A stretch of DNA of 64,000 nt from Lacipirellula limnantheis (GTDB taxonomy: Bacteria > Planctomycetota > Planctomycetia > Pirellulales > Lacipirellulaceae), in the NCBI RefSeq assembly GCF_007746075.1, contig NZ_CP036339.1:2676885-2740884 (forward strand), read 5' to 3'. The position numbers were made by a program, and so were the translations under genes. Shown here one piece after another: positions 7,517 through 16,344 of the stretch. Each line of letters starts with the position of its first letter. Position 1 is the first letter of the stretch. A model generated the notes under the pieces. That model made no database searches and was not told the DNA's origin. It saw nothing but the letters and a program-made list of their open reading frames with translations.

Positions 7517-9984
7517 AGATTCACTGCTGTATTCTGACTGTCGGCCTGTTGGCGGCCGCGCCGTCGCTGGTTCTTGCCAAGACCTCGTCAGCCCCGGGCG
7601 ATGCGCCGACCGGCCAGTCAGAGATCGTTGCCGACGTAGCGAGTCTAGCCGTCTACCCGTCAGAGATCATCCTCGACGACGGCGACGATTACCAAGGCGT
7701 CGTCGCCGTTGCCACGCGTGCCAACGGCGTGACGATCGACGTCACCGATCAGGTCGAGTGGCTGGTCGAAGGGGCGGCCCGCTTGGAGGGAAATCGCCTG
7801 TTGCCGGTGGCCGATGGAGCCACGGTGCTTCGCGCCAGCTACGGAACACACCAAGCCGAGGCGCCCGTCAAAGTTGTCGGCGTTGCGAATCATCCGCCCG
7901 TTAGCTTCCGCCATGACGTGATGCCGATCTTTCTGCGCGGCGGTTGCAATGCCGGCGGATGCCACGGCTCCTCGCGCGGGAAAGATGGATTCCGCCTCAG
8001 CCTCTTCGGCTTCGATCCCGCCGGAGACTATTTCCGCCTGACCCGCGAACAGGCAGTGCGCCGCCTCAACTTGAGCATTCCTGAGGAAAGCCTGCTCTAC
8101 ACCAAGGTCACCGGAAAGGTTCCCCACACCGGGGGGAAAACGTTCGAGCCCGACAGCGTCCACGCCAAAACGCTGCTTGACTGGGTCGCCGCCGGCGCCC
8201 AGAGCGACGTTGCGTCAGCGCCGACGGTGACGAAGGTCGAATTGTTTCCGCTACGCGTCGTTATGGAAGGCGAGGGCGTGAAGCAACGCTTCATCGCGGT
8301 TGCTCATTACTCCGATGGCCGCACGCGCGACATCGGGGACTTGGCGCTCTTCATGTCGAACAACGAATCATCGGCCGCCATCGACGCCGACGGCCTCGCC
8401 ACCGCTGGAGCGCGAGGGGAAGCGTTCGTGATGGCCCGCTTTGATACCCATACGGTCGGCAGCCAGACGTTGGTGTTGCCCAAAGGCGCCGAATTCACGC
8501 CGACGGAGGAGACGCCGGTCAATTACATCGACGAGCTTGTCGGCGCCAAATTGCGGACAATACGGATTAACCCGAGCGGAGTGTGCAGCGACGAAGAGTT
8601 CCTGCGGCGCGTTTCGATCGACGTCGTCGGCCGGCTGCCGACGCGCGACGAATACGACGTCTTCATGAATGACTCGAACCCGCAAAAGCGCGCGCAGAAA
8701 ATCGACGAGCTCTTGGAGCGCAAGGAGTTCGCGGAGATCTGGGCGCTCAAGTGGTCCGAACTGCTGATGGTCAAATCGGTGCCGAACCGCGTCGAGTACA
8801 AACCGATGTTCCTCTACTCGCAGTGGATCACTCGGCAGATCGCCGGCGGCGTGCCACTGGACGAAATGGTTCGTAAACTTCTCGGCGCCAGCGGCGGGTC
8901 ATTCTCCAGTCCTGCCGTCAATTTCTATCAGATTGAAGAAACAACGCAGAAGACCGCCGAAAATGTTGCGCAAGTTTTCCTGGGGACGCGGCTGCAGTGC
9001 GCCCAGTGCCACAACCATCCGTTCGATCGCTGGACGATGGACGATTATTATTCGTTCACGGCGTTCTTCTCCCAAATTGGCCGGAAGACGGCGGAGGACT
9101 ATCGCGAAACGATCATCTTCGATCAGCGCAGCGGCGAAGCCACCCATTTGGTCGATGGCCGCCCCATGAAACCGAAGTTCCTCGGAGACGCCGAACCCGA
9201 CGTGTCGACGCGCGACCGCCGCGCCGTGCTGGCCGATTGGATCACGTCGCCCGAGAACCCGTATTTTGCCGTGAACGTGGCCAATCGAGTTTGGGCTCAC
9301 TTCATGGGCGTGGGAATTATTGAACCCGTCGACGACGTCCGAGTGAGCAATCCGGCGAGCAATCCGGATCTTCACGCCAAGCTCGGCGCTAAACTGATCG
9401 AGTACAAGTACGACCTGCGTCAGCTGGTCCGCGACATCTGCAACAGCCACGCCTATCAACGTTCGTCCGAACCAAACGACACGAACGCCGCGGACAGCCG
9501 CAACTTCGCGAAGGCCCAGGTGCGGCGCATCCCCGCGGAAGTGCTGCTCGATTGTCTCTGTGCCGTGACCGGCGCTCAGGAAAAGTATCCGGGGTTGCCG
9601 ATGGGTGCCCGCGCGGTGCAGATCGCCGACGGCGGGTTGAGCACCTACTTCCTCACGACGTTTGGCCGCGCCCCCCGCACCACGGTCTGCGCGTGCGAGC
9701 CAAAAACCGAACCGACGTTGTCGCAGGCCCTCCATTTGTTGAATGGCTCGGCGGTGCATGACAAAATCAATGAAGGAAAGATAGTCGAGACCATGCTTGA
9801 GGCCGGGAAGAAGCCCAGCGAAGTCGTCGACGAGATTTATGTCCGCAGCTTAGGCCGAAAGCCCACTCCCGAGGAGTCGCAGCGAATCGCCGAGCTTTAC
9901 GGCACGGCCGAAAAACCGGTCGCCGAATTGCAAGACGTCTTTTGGGCTGTCCTCAATTCACGCGAGTTCCTGTTCAACAAATAG
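7513..9984 (+). CDS. DUF1549/DUF1553 protein with Ig-like and haem-site segments
   Basis: 823 residues; the ATG overlaps the preceding stop (ATGA). A signal peptide spans about residues 1-22. A Big-type Ig-like segment (about 35-130) precedes a planctomycete cytochrome-like site, CNAGGCHG (about 145-151), which is a CxxxxCH variant rather than canonical CxxCH. DUF1549 follows with the IDELVGAKL and DEEFLRRVSIDVVGRLPT segments, a second haem-like site (CAQCHNHPFDRW, canonical CxxCH) and DUF1553 (WITSPENPYFAVNVANRVWAHFMGVG, here cited as WITSPENPYF and NRVWAHFMG). Such proteins are periplasmic or membrane-associated multidomain proteins abundant in planctomycetes, and their catalytic function is unknown. 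Co-occurrence with DUF1501 suggests they work as a pair. Confidence 0.92.
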   Translation: MKIHCCILTVGLLAAAPSLVLAKTSSAPGDAPTGQSEIVADVASLAVYPSEIILDDGDDYQGVVAVATRANGVTIDVTDQVEWLVEGAARLEGNRLLPVADGATVLRASYGTHQAEAPVKVVGVANHPPVSFRHDVMPIFLRGGCNAGGCHGSSRGKDGFRLSLFGFDPAGDYFRLTREQAVRRLNLSIPEESLLYTKVTGKVPHTGGKTFEPDSVHAKTLLDWVAAGAQSDVASAPTVTKVELFPLRVVMEGEGVKQRFIAVAHYSDGRTRDIGDLALFMSNNESSAAIDADGLATAGARGEAFVMARFDTHTVGSQTLVLPKGAEFTPTEETPVNYIDELVGAKLRTIRINPSGVCSDEEFLRRVSIDVVGRLPTRDEYDVFMNDSNPQKRAQKIDELLERKEFAEIWALKWSELLMVKSVPNRVEYKPMFLYSQWITRQIAGGVPLDEMVRKLLGASGGSFSSPAVNFYQIEETTQKTAENVAQVFLGTRLQCAQCHNHPFDRWTMDDYYSFTAFFSQIGRKTAEDYRETIIFDQRSGEATHLVDGRPMKPKFLGDAEPDVSTRDRRAVLADWITSPENPYFAVNVANRVWAHFMGVGIIEPVDDVRVSNPASNPDLHAKLGAKLIEYKYDLRQLVRDICNSHAYQRSSEPNDTNAADSRNFAKAQVRRIPAEVLLDCLCAVTGAQEKYPGLPMGARAVQIADGGLSTYFLTTFGRAPRTTVCACEPKTEPTLSQALHLLNGSAVHDKINEGKIVETMLEAGKKPSEVVDEIYVRSLGRKPTPEESQRIAELYGTAEKPVAELQDVFWAVLNSREFLFNK

Positions 9985-10055
9985 TCAGCCGAACAGAAGA
10001 ACGCGGCGCGACGCCCGCGCCGAAATTTCGTTGATTTGAACAAGTGTTTGCCCCT

Positions 10056-12074
10056 ATGAGTTCGCATCGATTTCAACCGACGCCGGGCGCACTGCCGCTG
10101 TCGTCTGCACTCCTGGCGTGCTGCGTCGTTTTCGCCATCGCGACCTCGGCGCAAGGCGAGGATGCGGCTGAGAAGGTCACCTACGCCGATCATGTACAGC
10201 CGATCTTCCGGCAGCATTGCTTTGCTTGCCACGGTCCTGACACCAAGAAAAACGACCTCTCGCTCGAATCCTACGTCAGCACGATGACTGGCGGCGCCAG
10301 CGGCGAGGTTCTCTACGCCGAAGATCTCACCAGTTCGCAGCTCTGGCTGATGGTCAGCCACGAGATCTCGCCGGCCATGCCGCCGGGCGGCGCCAAGCTT
10401 TCTGACGCAGAATTGCAGACGATCCAGAAGTGGATCGAAGGCGGCCTGCTCGAGAAAGGAGACTCGCAGAAGCGGGCGCCCAAGAAGAACGCCGTCGCGG
10501 CATTCACGCCGACCGCCGACAATCGACCCGAAGGAGAGCCGGCGATGCCGCAAGGGCTCTCGCGTGAGCCGGTGATCCATGCCGAGCATCGTGGCGCTGC
10601 GACGTCGTTGGCTGCAAGTCCCTGGGCGCCCGTCGCTGCCGTCGGAGCGCCGTTCCAAATCTCGCTCTACAACACCGATTCGGGCGAGCATCTGGGGGTG
10701 CTCCCGTTCATCGAGGGTACGCCCTATGTTCTGCAATTCAGCCGCGACGGCAGTATGCTGCTTGCCGCTGGCGGAAAGTCGGCGGCCGTGGGCATGGCCG
10801 CTCTGTACGATGTGAAAACCGGTCGTCGCCTGACGACGGTTGGCGATGAACTCGACGCCGTGCTGGCTGCTGATCTTCGCGCCGACCATGCGCTAATTGC
10901 GATCGGCGGACCGCGCAAGGTAGTGCGCGTCTATCGCGTCGCAGATGGTTCGCTGGCGTACGAAATCACCAAGCATACGGACTGGGTGACGGCGCTTGAA
11001 TTCAGCCCGGATGGCAAATTCCTCGCCTCCGCTGATCGCAGCGGCGGACTGCTCATCTGGGATGCAGAAACGGGCCGAGAACGCGGAGATTTGCGCGGCC
11101 ATACGGAGCAGATCACCTCGCTATCGTGGCGCGGCGACAGCGCCGTTCTCGCCTCGGCGAGCGAGGACGATACGGCGCGGCTCTGGCAGCTAGACGGTCA
11201 GCAGATCAAGAGTTGGGGAGCCCAGGGCGGCGGCGTCGCCTCGGTTCGCTTTGCACGTACGGGAGAACTGACGACGACGGGACGAGATCAACTCGTGAGG
11301 CTTTGGAACGCCGAGGGGGGCCACATTCGCGACCTCGCCACCCTTGAAGATTTAGGCCTCGCGGCTCGCTTTACGCACGATGGCGCGCGGGTCGTGGCAA
11401 GCGACTGGCGCGGTAATGTGCGCGTCCTCGATACGGCCACGGGCGCACAAGTCGCCATAATCGATCCGAATCCTCCCACGGTCGCCGCCCGGCTGGCAGC
11501 CATCGAGGCGGAAGTGGCCCAGGTTCGAGTGGAAAGTCAGGCAGCGGACCAAGGGCTCGTCGCCGCGCAAGAACAGGTGGCGGCTGCAGAGCTAGCGCTG
11601 GCCAACGCTCGCGCCGCCGCGGAAAGCCAGGCGAAAGTTCAGGCAGACAAGGTCGCCCAACTTGCCGCCGCCGAACAACGATTGGCCGCCATCGCCGCCG
11701 AAAAGGCTTCCTTGGAACAGTCGGCCGTTGTCACGATCGAGCAATTGGGCGCGGCGAAGCAGGAACTTGTCGCCGTCGAGTCGGGGGCCGTTGCCGCGCG
11801 GGCGAAGCTCGAGGAAGCCCAGTCGGTCGTGGTGAAGCAGCAAGGAGTCGTCGCGGAGACCGCCGCCCAGCTTGAAACAATCCAGAAATCGTTGGCGGAA
11901 GCACAGGCGGTGCTCAAGAGCTTGACCGATGCATTGGCCGCTCAAGATCAAGGAGCCGCCGAAGCACAGGGGCGCGTCGCCGAGATCCAGGGCAAGATCG
12001 AGGAACTGGAACGGCAGACCGCTGAGCTTGAGGCGATTCAAAAGCTTCGGGAAGAGCATCGGCAGACCAAATAA
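10056..12074 (+). CDS. Planctomycete cytochrome C + WD40 + long coiled-coil protein
   Basis: About 672 residues; the ATG at 10056 is preferred although an in-frame GTG lies 12 bases upstream and neither has a clear ribosome-binding site. A signal peptide is present (about residues 1-35, ending near AQGED). The planctomycete cytochrome C domain carries CFACH (about residues 54-58). A WD40-type propeller occupies about residues 170-460, with recognisable repeats HTDWVTALEFSPDGKFLASAD and HTEQITSLSWRGDSAVLASAS (each only partly quoted). The last ~200 residues are an Ala/Gln/Glu-rich coiled coil with heptad character. It ends the four-gene unit 71 bp after the DUF1549 gene. It probably scaffolds or senses within the same periplasmic assembly, which is inference. 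Confidence 0.88.
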   Translation: MSSHRFQPTPGALPLSSALLACCVVFAIATSAQGEDAAEKVTYADHVQPIFRQHCFACHGPDTKKNDLSLESYVSTMTGGASGEVLYAEDLTSSQLWLMVSHEISPAMPPGGAKLSDAELQTIQKWIEGGLLEKGDSQKRAPKKNAVAAFTPTADNRPEGEPAMPQGLSREPVIHAEHRGAATSLAASPWAPVAAVGAPFQISLYNTDSGEHLGVLPFIEGTPYVLQFSRDGSMLLAAGGKSAAVGMAALYDVKTGRRLTTVGDELDAVLAADLRADHALIAIGGPRKVVRVYRVADGSLAYEITKHTDWVTALEFSPDGKFLASADRSGGLLIWDAETGRERGDLRGHTEQITSLSWRGDSAVLASASEDDTARLWQLDGQQIKSWGAQGGGVASVRFARTGELTTTGRDQLVRLWNAEGGHIRDLATLEDLGLAARFTHDGARVVASDWRGNVRVLDTATGAQVAIIDPNPPTVAARLAAIEAEVAQVRVESQAADQGLVAAQEQVAAAELALANARAAAESQAKVQADKVAQLAAAEQRLAAIAAEKASLEQSAVVTIEQLGAAKQELVAVESGAVAARAKLEEAQSVVVKQQGVVAETAAQLETIQKSLAEAQAVLKSLTDALAAQDQGAAEAQGRVAEIQGKIEELERQTAELEAIQKLREEHRQTK

Positions 12075-12202
12075 ACCTCCGCTGACGGATGCCGATTGCC
12101 CCAAAGCCTCCAGCTGACTGTTGAATTCCTTGCTTTTCCTCTAGATGATGGAGAAGCGGCGGATTTCCTTCTTGAGTGGGCGGCGCAGGATCGCGCCGTT
12201 GG

Positions 12203-13390
12203 ATGCTGATGACCAAGCGTGCCAAAGTTGCGCTGCTGATCGATACTGCCACCACTTGGGGCTCCGGCCTCATCGAGGGGATCGCCGAATACGCCCATGC
12301 CCATCAGCACTGGCAGTGTTTTCTCGGACCACGCGGAAAGTACGATCGCTCGATCCTACCCGATAACTGGGACGGCGACGGCGTGATTGCCCGCGTCACG
12401 AACCAGGAACTAGCGGATCAGCTCATCGCCAAGCGGATCCCTGCGGTGAACGTCTCGTGGTATCGCTACGGCGAGGGGCAGATTCCACGCTGCACTTGCG
12501 ATGAGGTAACCATCGCCGAGTTGGCGGCCAACTACTTCATCGATCGCGGCTTCCGCCAGTTCGCCTACTGCCCGTCAACCCTCAGGCCTAATTACGTCGA
12601 TCGTTTCGGCCAGGCGTTCGTCGAGTCATTGCGCCGGCGCACATTTCCCTGCCACGCCTTCGTGCCAGAACCGGGCGTCGACAATTTCTTTCCCACGGCC
12701 GCCGAACTTGCCCGCATGGTCGAGTGGCTGCAACTGCTGCCAAAGCCCGTGGGGCTGCTCGCGTTCGATAGCGTTCAGGCGAGGCAGGTGACCGAATCGT
12801 GCCACTTGGCGAACATCGACGTGCCGCACGAAGTGGCCGTGCTCGGCGGCGAGCACGATTTGCTTAGTTGTACGATCTCGAACCCCCAGCTTTCGAGCAT
12901 CGATCACTCGCCGCGACAAGTCGGCTGGGCGGCCGCTGAATTGCTGTCACGATTGATGGCTGGCGAGGAGCCGCCGCGCGAGCCGATCTTCATCCCGGCC
13001 ACCCGGGTCATCACGCGCCAATCGACCGACACGGTGGCTGTTAACGACGACTTGCTGGCGCTCGCGATCGACTTCATCAAACAGAATAGCCACCGCCACA
13101 TCCAAGTGACCGATATCCTCCGCGAGGTGCCGATCAGTCGCCGGGCCCTGGAGAAAGGCTTTCGCAAGTGCCTGGGCCGTTCCCCGGCGCAAGAAATTCG
13201 CCGCGTGCGAGTGGACCACGCGGTGCAACTGTTGTGCGATACGACGTGGGCGATGCCGCGCATCGCGGCCGCCTGCGGATTTGAGCGTTCTGAACTGTTG
13301 ACGCGCGCGTTCCGTCGCGAACTGAAGACGACGCCGTCGGAATTTCGCAAGCAGCATCGCAAAGACCGCCAAGAGCAGACAGCGATCTAG
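12203..13390 (+). CDS. XylR-like AraC-family transcriptional regulator
   Basis: About 395 residues. The N-terminal ~270 residues form a LacI/GalR-type periplasmic-binding-protein fold used for sugar sensing (VALLIDTATTWGSGLIEGI at the start, CDEVTIAELAANYF, VAVLGGEHDLL). The C-terminal ~105 residues are an AraC helix-turn-helix pair (VPISRRALEKGFRKCLGRSP and IAAACGFERSELLTRAFRREL, each only partly quoted). This is the XylR arrangement, very abundant in planctomycetes. Two ATGs, 12203 and 12209, are possible; AGGA lies 12 bases before the first. It lies 128 bp after the cytochrome-WD40 gene and 229 bp before the aminotransferase gene. The target genes cannot be read from the sequence; the upstream DUF1501 unit is a plausible but unproven one. 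Confidence 0.9.
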   Translation: MLMTKRAKVALLIDTATTWGSGLIEGIAEYAHAHQHWQCFLGPRGKYDRSILPDNWDGDGVIARVTNQELADQLIAKRIPAVNVSWYRYGEGQIPRCTCDEVTIAELAANYFIDRGFRQFAYCPSTLRPNYVDRFGQAFVESLRRRTFPCHAFVPEPGVDNFFPTAAELARMVEWLQLLPKPVGLLAFDSVQARQVTESCHLANIDVPHEVAVLGGEHDLLSCTISNPQLSSIDHSPRQVGWAAAELLSRLMAGEEPPREPIFIPATRVITRQSTDTVAVNDDLLALAIDFIKQNSHRHIQVTDILREVPISRRALEKGFRKCLGRSPAQEIRRVRVDHAVQLLCDTTWAMPRIAAACGFERSELLTRAFRRELKTTPSEFRKQHRKDRQEQTAI

Positions 13391-13619
13391 GCCACTTGAT
13401 TCGGCGGGGGCGCGGCCGCCGGATCGGCGGCGGCGCCTCCGCCGTAAAATGGCCCGCCGCCTCAACCCACAGAAGTGGCGCGGTCCGGCAGCGTCGAAAG
13501 CTGCTCGTGCGTGGTCGCAAAGCGTCGCGTCGCTTGCGCGTAAAACTGTCATCGCCCCCGCGAATTGTCGCTAGGCTAGGGGAGTTGAAGCTTTTGCAAC
13601 GCCCTGTGCCCTGGTGAGA

Positions 13620-14936
13620 ATGTCCATGCCTTCCGCCGTCGATCGCTCCCTCTCCGTCTTCCCCGCCGGCTGCAACGGCGAGTTCAACCTGCCGCCGCGA
13701 TTGGCCAAAGTGATCGCCCGGGGCAAAGGGGCCGAGCTGTGGACCACCGATGGCGAGCGGATGCTCGATTTCTCGATGGGCTGGGGATCCGCGCTCCCTG
13801 GGCACGCTCATCCGGCCATCGTCGAGGCGGTCAGTCGTCAAGTCGCGCTCGGGTCGAACTTCGCCTACGTGACCGAACCGTCGCTGAAGTTGGCGGAGGA
13901 GATCATTTCGGTGAGCCCCGCGTGTGACCAGGTGCGGTTCAGCGCGTCGGGGACGGAAGCGACGATGTATTGTCTGCGGTTGGCGCGGGCGTTCACCGGC
14001 CGCCCGAAAATTCTGAAATTCGAGGGGGCCTATCACGGGGCGCACGACGTCGGCGTCGTCAGCCTGTTTCCGCACGATCCGCCCGCTTTTCCGGCCGGGG
14101 CGAGCTCTTCAGCCGGCATTGAGCCGGGCGCCGCGGTCAACACGCTGGTCGCCCCGTTCAACGATTTGGAAGTAGTGCGGGGCATCCTGCAACGTCATGG
14201 CCACGAAATTGCCGGCGTTATCGTCGAGCCGTTCCAACGCTGTCTGTCGCCGCTCCCTGGCTTCCTGGCAGGGCTGAAGACCGCGGTCCATGAAGCCGGG
14301 GCCCTGCTGATCTTCGATGAAGTCGTCACGGGCTTTCGCTTGGCTTACGGAGGCGCTCAAGAGTATTACGGCGTGATTCCCGATCTCGTGGCTTACGGCA
14401 AGGCGCTCGGCGGCGGCATGCCGATTGGCGCGTACGGCGGGCGACGCGACGTCATGGAGCAGGTATGCGAGGATCGACTCGGCAAGGACGGTGGTTACGT
14501 GTGGACCGCGTCGACGCTCGGGGGAAATCCGGTCTCGACCGCTGCCGCCAGCGCCGCGTTGGCCGTCTATCGAGAGACGGGCGTCTATGCTCGACTCCAT
14601 CGCCTGGGCGCTTATTTGCGCCGACAGCTCAGTGCGATCCTGGCTGAGCGTGGAGTAACGGCCCAAATCCTCGGCGACGGACCGATTGCTCAAGTCGCTT
14701 TCACCGATTTATCGCCGCGGGACTATCGCTCGGCCCGCCATACGGATGGCCGACTTGCGCGTCAGTTGATGCTGGAACTGTTCTCCCGCGGGATCTTCCT
14801 AAACCCGATGGGAACGAAGCTCTACCTCTCCCTGGCCCACACCGAAGCGATCTGCGACGAGTTCTGCGAGACCTTCGCGGCCGCGTTCGACGCCGTGAGC
14901 ACCTCTGGCGTCGCGACGCAGGCGGTCGCCTCGTAG
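13620..14936 (+). CDS. HemL-like class III aminotransferase / glutamate-1-semialdehyde aminomutase homologue
   Basis: About 438 residues, a PLP-dependent fold-type I enzyme. Visible features are FSMGWGSALPGHAHP near the N-terminus, RFSASGTEATMYCLRLARAFTGR (partly quoted) for phosphate binding, GAYHG, IFDEVVTGFR with the PLP Asp, and DLVAYGKALGGGMPIGAYGG with the Schiff-base Lys. The family includes GSA 2,1-aminomutase (tetrapyrrole synthesis) and secondary-metabolite or amino-sugar aminotransferases. There are no tetrapyrrole genes nearby, so a side-pathway role is more likely than housekeeping HemL. Start candidates are ATG 13620, ATG 13626 and an in-frame GTG 13614. It ends at a strong bidirectional terminator facing the convergent pilin-like gene. 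Confidence 0.85.
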   Translation: MSMPSAVDRSLSVFPAGCNGEFNLPPRLAKVIARGKGAELWTTDGERMLDFSMGWGSALPGHAHPAIVEAVSRQVALGSNFAYVTEPSLKLAEEIISVSPACDQVRFSASGTEATMYCLRLARAFTGRPKILKFEGAYHGAHDVGVVSLFPHDPPAFPAGASSSAGIEPGAAVNTLVAPFNDLEVVRGILQRHGHEIAGVIVEPFQRCLSPLPGFLAGLKTAVHEAGALLIFDEVVTGFRLAYGGAQEYYGVIPDLVAYGKALGGGMPIGAYGGRRDVMEQVCEDRLGKDGGYVWTASTLGGNPVSTAAASAALAVYRETGVYARLHRLGAYLRRQLSAILAERGVTAQILGDGPIAQVAFTDLSPRDYRSARHTDGRLARQLMLELFSRGIFLNPMGTKLYLSLAHTEAICDEFCETFAAAFDAVSTSGVATQAVAS

Positions 14937-15010
14937 GGGTCGCCGCTCAGGGCCTGCCTGCGAACGACGTTGCGGCGAAACGGCGCGTTTGGCGCGTCGC
15001 CGCCCAGCGC

Positions 15011-15049
15011 AAAAAAGAAACGCTCCTGAAACTTTCAGGAGCGTTTCTT
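15011..15049. terminator. Bidirectional intrinsic terminator
   Basis: A near-perfect hairpin with up to 16 paired bases (AGAAACGCTCCTGAAA at 15016-15031 with its complement at 15033-15048) lies between two convergent stop codons. A six-A tract at 15011-15016 gives a T run on the minus strand; the plus side ends in TTTCTT. It serves the aminotransferase gene and the DUF1559 gene. Confidence 0.9.
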
Positions 15050-15076
15050 ACGTTGAAAATAAGATCCGCCGGCCGA

Positions 15077-16186
15077 TTAGCGGCGAACGGCGCCAGTATC
15101 AAGCACTTGGCTCGCGCGGGTGCCGTAGTTGCTCCAAGTCAAGGCGTCGATGTCTTCGTTAAGCGATTCAACGTGGCCATCGGCGAACGCCATGTGGGTC
15201 GACCCGGGGTGCTCGCTGCCGAAGCCAAGTTGCAAGCTCTGGCACTGCGTCGAATCGGGACTTGCGCACCACTGTTGGTGGACCGCGGGCGATTCTTGCA
15301 GGTTGATCGCCACGGCCGTCGAGCCGAGAAACTCCGAAAGGTCAGACGCGGGATCGGTATCAACGTCGTCGCTGCCGCCCCACCAATGATCTTTGCGGCT
15401 CCCTTCCTTCTTCTCGGCGACCGACCCTGTGTCTTCCTGCGTCTTCCAGTCATGCAGCGCTTCGCCGACCATGGCGGTGTTCGACGTGCCATCCTCGATG
15501 CGCTTGAGCGGGACGCCCTTGTCGCTTTTGTCACCGTTGCGAATGCCGTACAGGACGCCGTCGGCCCCTTCGTAGTAGGGGTTAGCCGGAGGGTTCGCTT
15601 CGCCACATAGAAAATAAGTCGCTCCCGAGTCGTACTGCCGAGCTTGCAGTCCAGTGGCCACGCCAATGTACGAGACGGGTGCTCGCTTCATGACATAGTA
15701 GTTGTCCGCGGAAACGTCGAGTTGCTGTTCAGGCATCCCCGCGGAGGGGCAGCGATAGGTCTCGATTGGCGTTTCGATCACTCGGACGTTGCGAAGATTG
15801 TTCCCCAACTGCGCGGCATCCTGGTAAGGTCCCCCTGGATTCCCCCATTGGAAGTTGCCGGCGTCGCTTTCGCCAATTGTTGCCAAGTTCTTGGCATTGG
15901 TTTCTTCGATGAAGGGCAGCAAGTAGATGGACCAGGCGCTGCCCTCCAGCATCAACGCTCCAGGCGGCAGATGCTTCGTCCCCGACTCGTAGTTGAGCAA
16001 CGCGAGACCGACCTGACGCAAGTTGTTCGCACACTGGCTCCGCCGAGCAGCTTCGCGAGCCGCTTGGACCGCCGGCAGCAACAGCGCCACCAAGACGCCG
16101 ATGATCGCGATGACGACCAGCAGCTCCACTAAGGTGAACGCTGGCCGCGAACGACGGCGAAGATGCGACCTGAAAGAACAAACCAT
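15077..16186 (-). CDS. DUF1559 family prepilin-like protein (H-X9-DG)
   Basis: 369 residues from ATG 16186, preceded by GGAG at eight bases; upstream in-frame starts would add an implausible leader. A type IV prepilin N-terminus is clear: a basic leader followed by [21 protein letters not shown] (partly quoted), cut by a prepilin peptidase before the Phe, then the [16 protein letters not shown] helix. The C-terminus has the planctomycete processing-associated H-X9-DG motif (His, nine residues, DG in [14 protein letters not shown]). DUF1559 proteins are pseudopilin-like, occur in dozens per planctomycete genome and probably form type II secretion or pilus-like structures. It lies 158 bp downstream of the PEP-CTERM polyprotein in the same direction. 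Confidence 0.92.
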   Translation of the reverse strand: MVCSFRSHLRRRSRPAFTLVELLVVIAIIGVLVALLLPAVQAAREAARRSQCANNLRQVGLALLNYESGTKHLPPGALMLEGSAWSIYLLPFIEETNAKNLATIGESDAGNFQWGNPGGPYQDAAQLGNNLRNVRVIETPIETYRCPSAGMPEQQLDVSADNYYVMKRAPVSYIGVATGLQARQYDSGATYFLCGEANPPANPYYEGADGVLYGIRNGDKSDKGVPLKRIEDGTSNTAMVGEALHDWKTQEDTGSVAEKKEGSRKDHWWGGSDDVDTDPASDLSEFLGSTAVAINLQESPAVHQQWCASPDSTQCQSLQLGFGSEHPGSTHMAFADGHVESLNEDIDALTWSNYGTRASQVLDTGAVRR

Positions 16187-16344
16187 GCCAGACGCTCCGT
16201 GTCGAAACGAGTGAGTTGAAACTGTTGACACCATTGTGGCAAAAACCGGATTTCCCGCGTGTTGACGTTGTAGCGAAACCTCGAAACGGACCCCAGTATT
16301 TCGTGCGCAGACCCGCAGACGACTTGCGGCTGCTTCGGTCGCTC

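Noticed and set aside
13620..14936. Housekeeping hemL (tetrapyrrole synthesis)
   Set aside because: The fold fits, but there are no other haem synthesis genes and the family is broad, so I did not assign the symbol.
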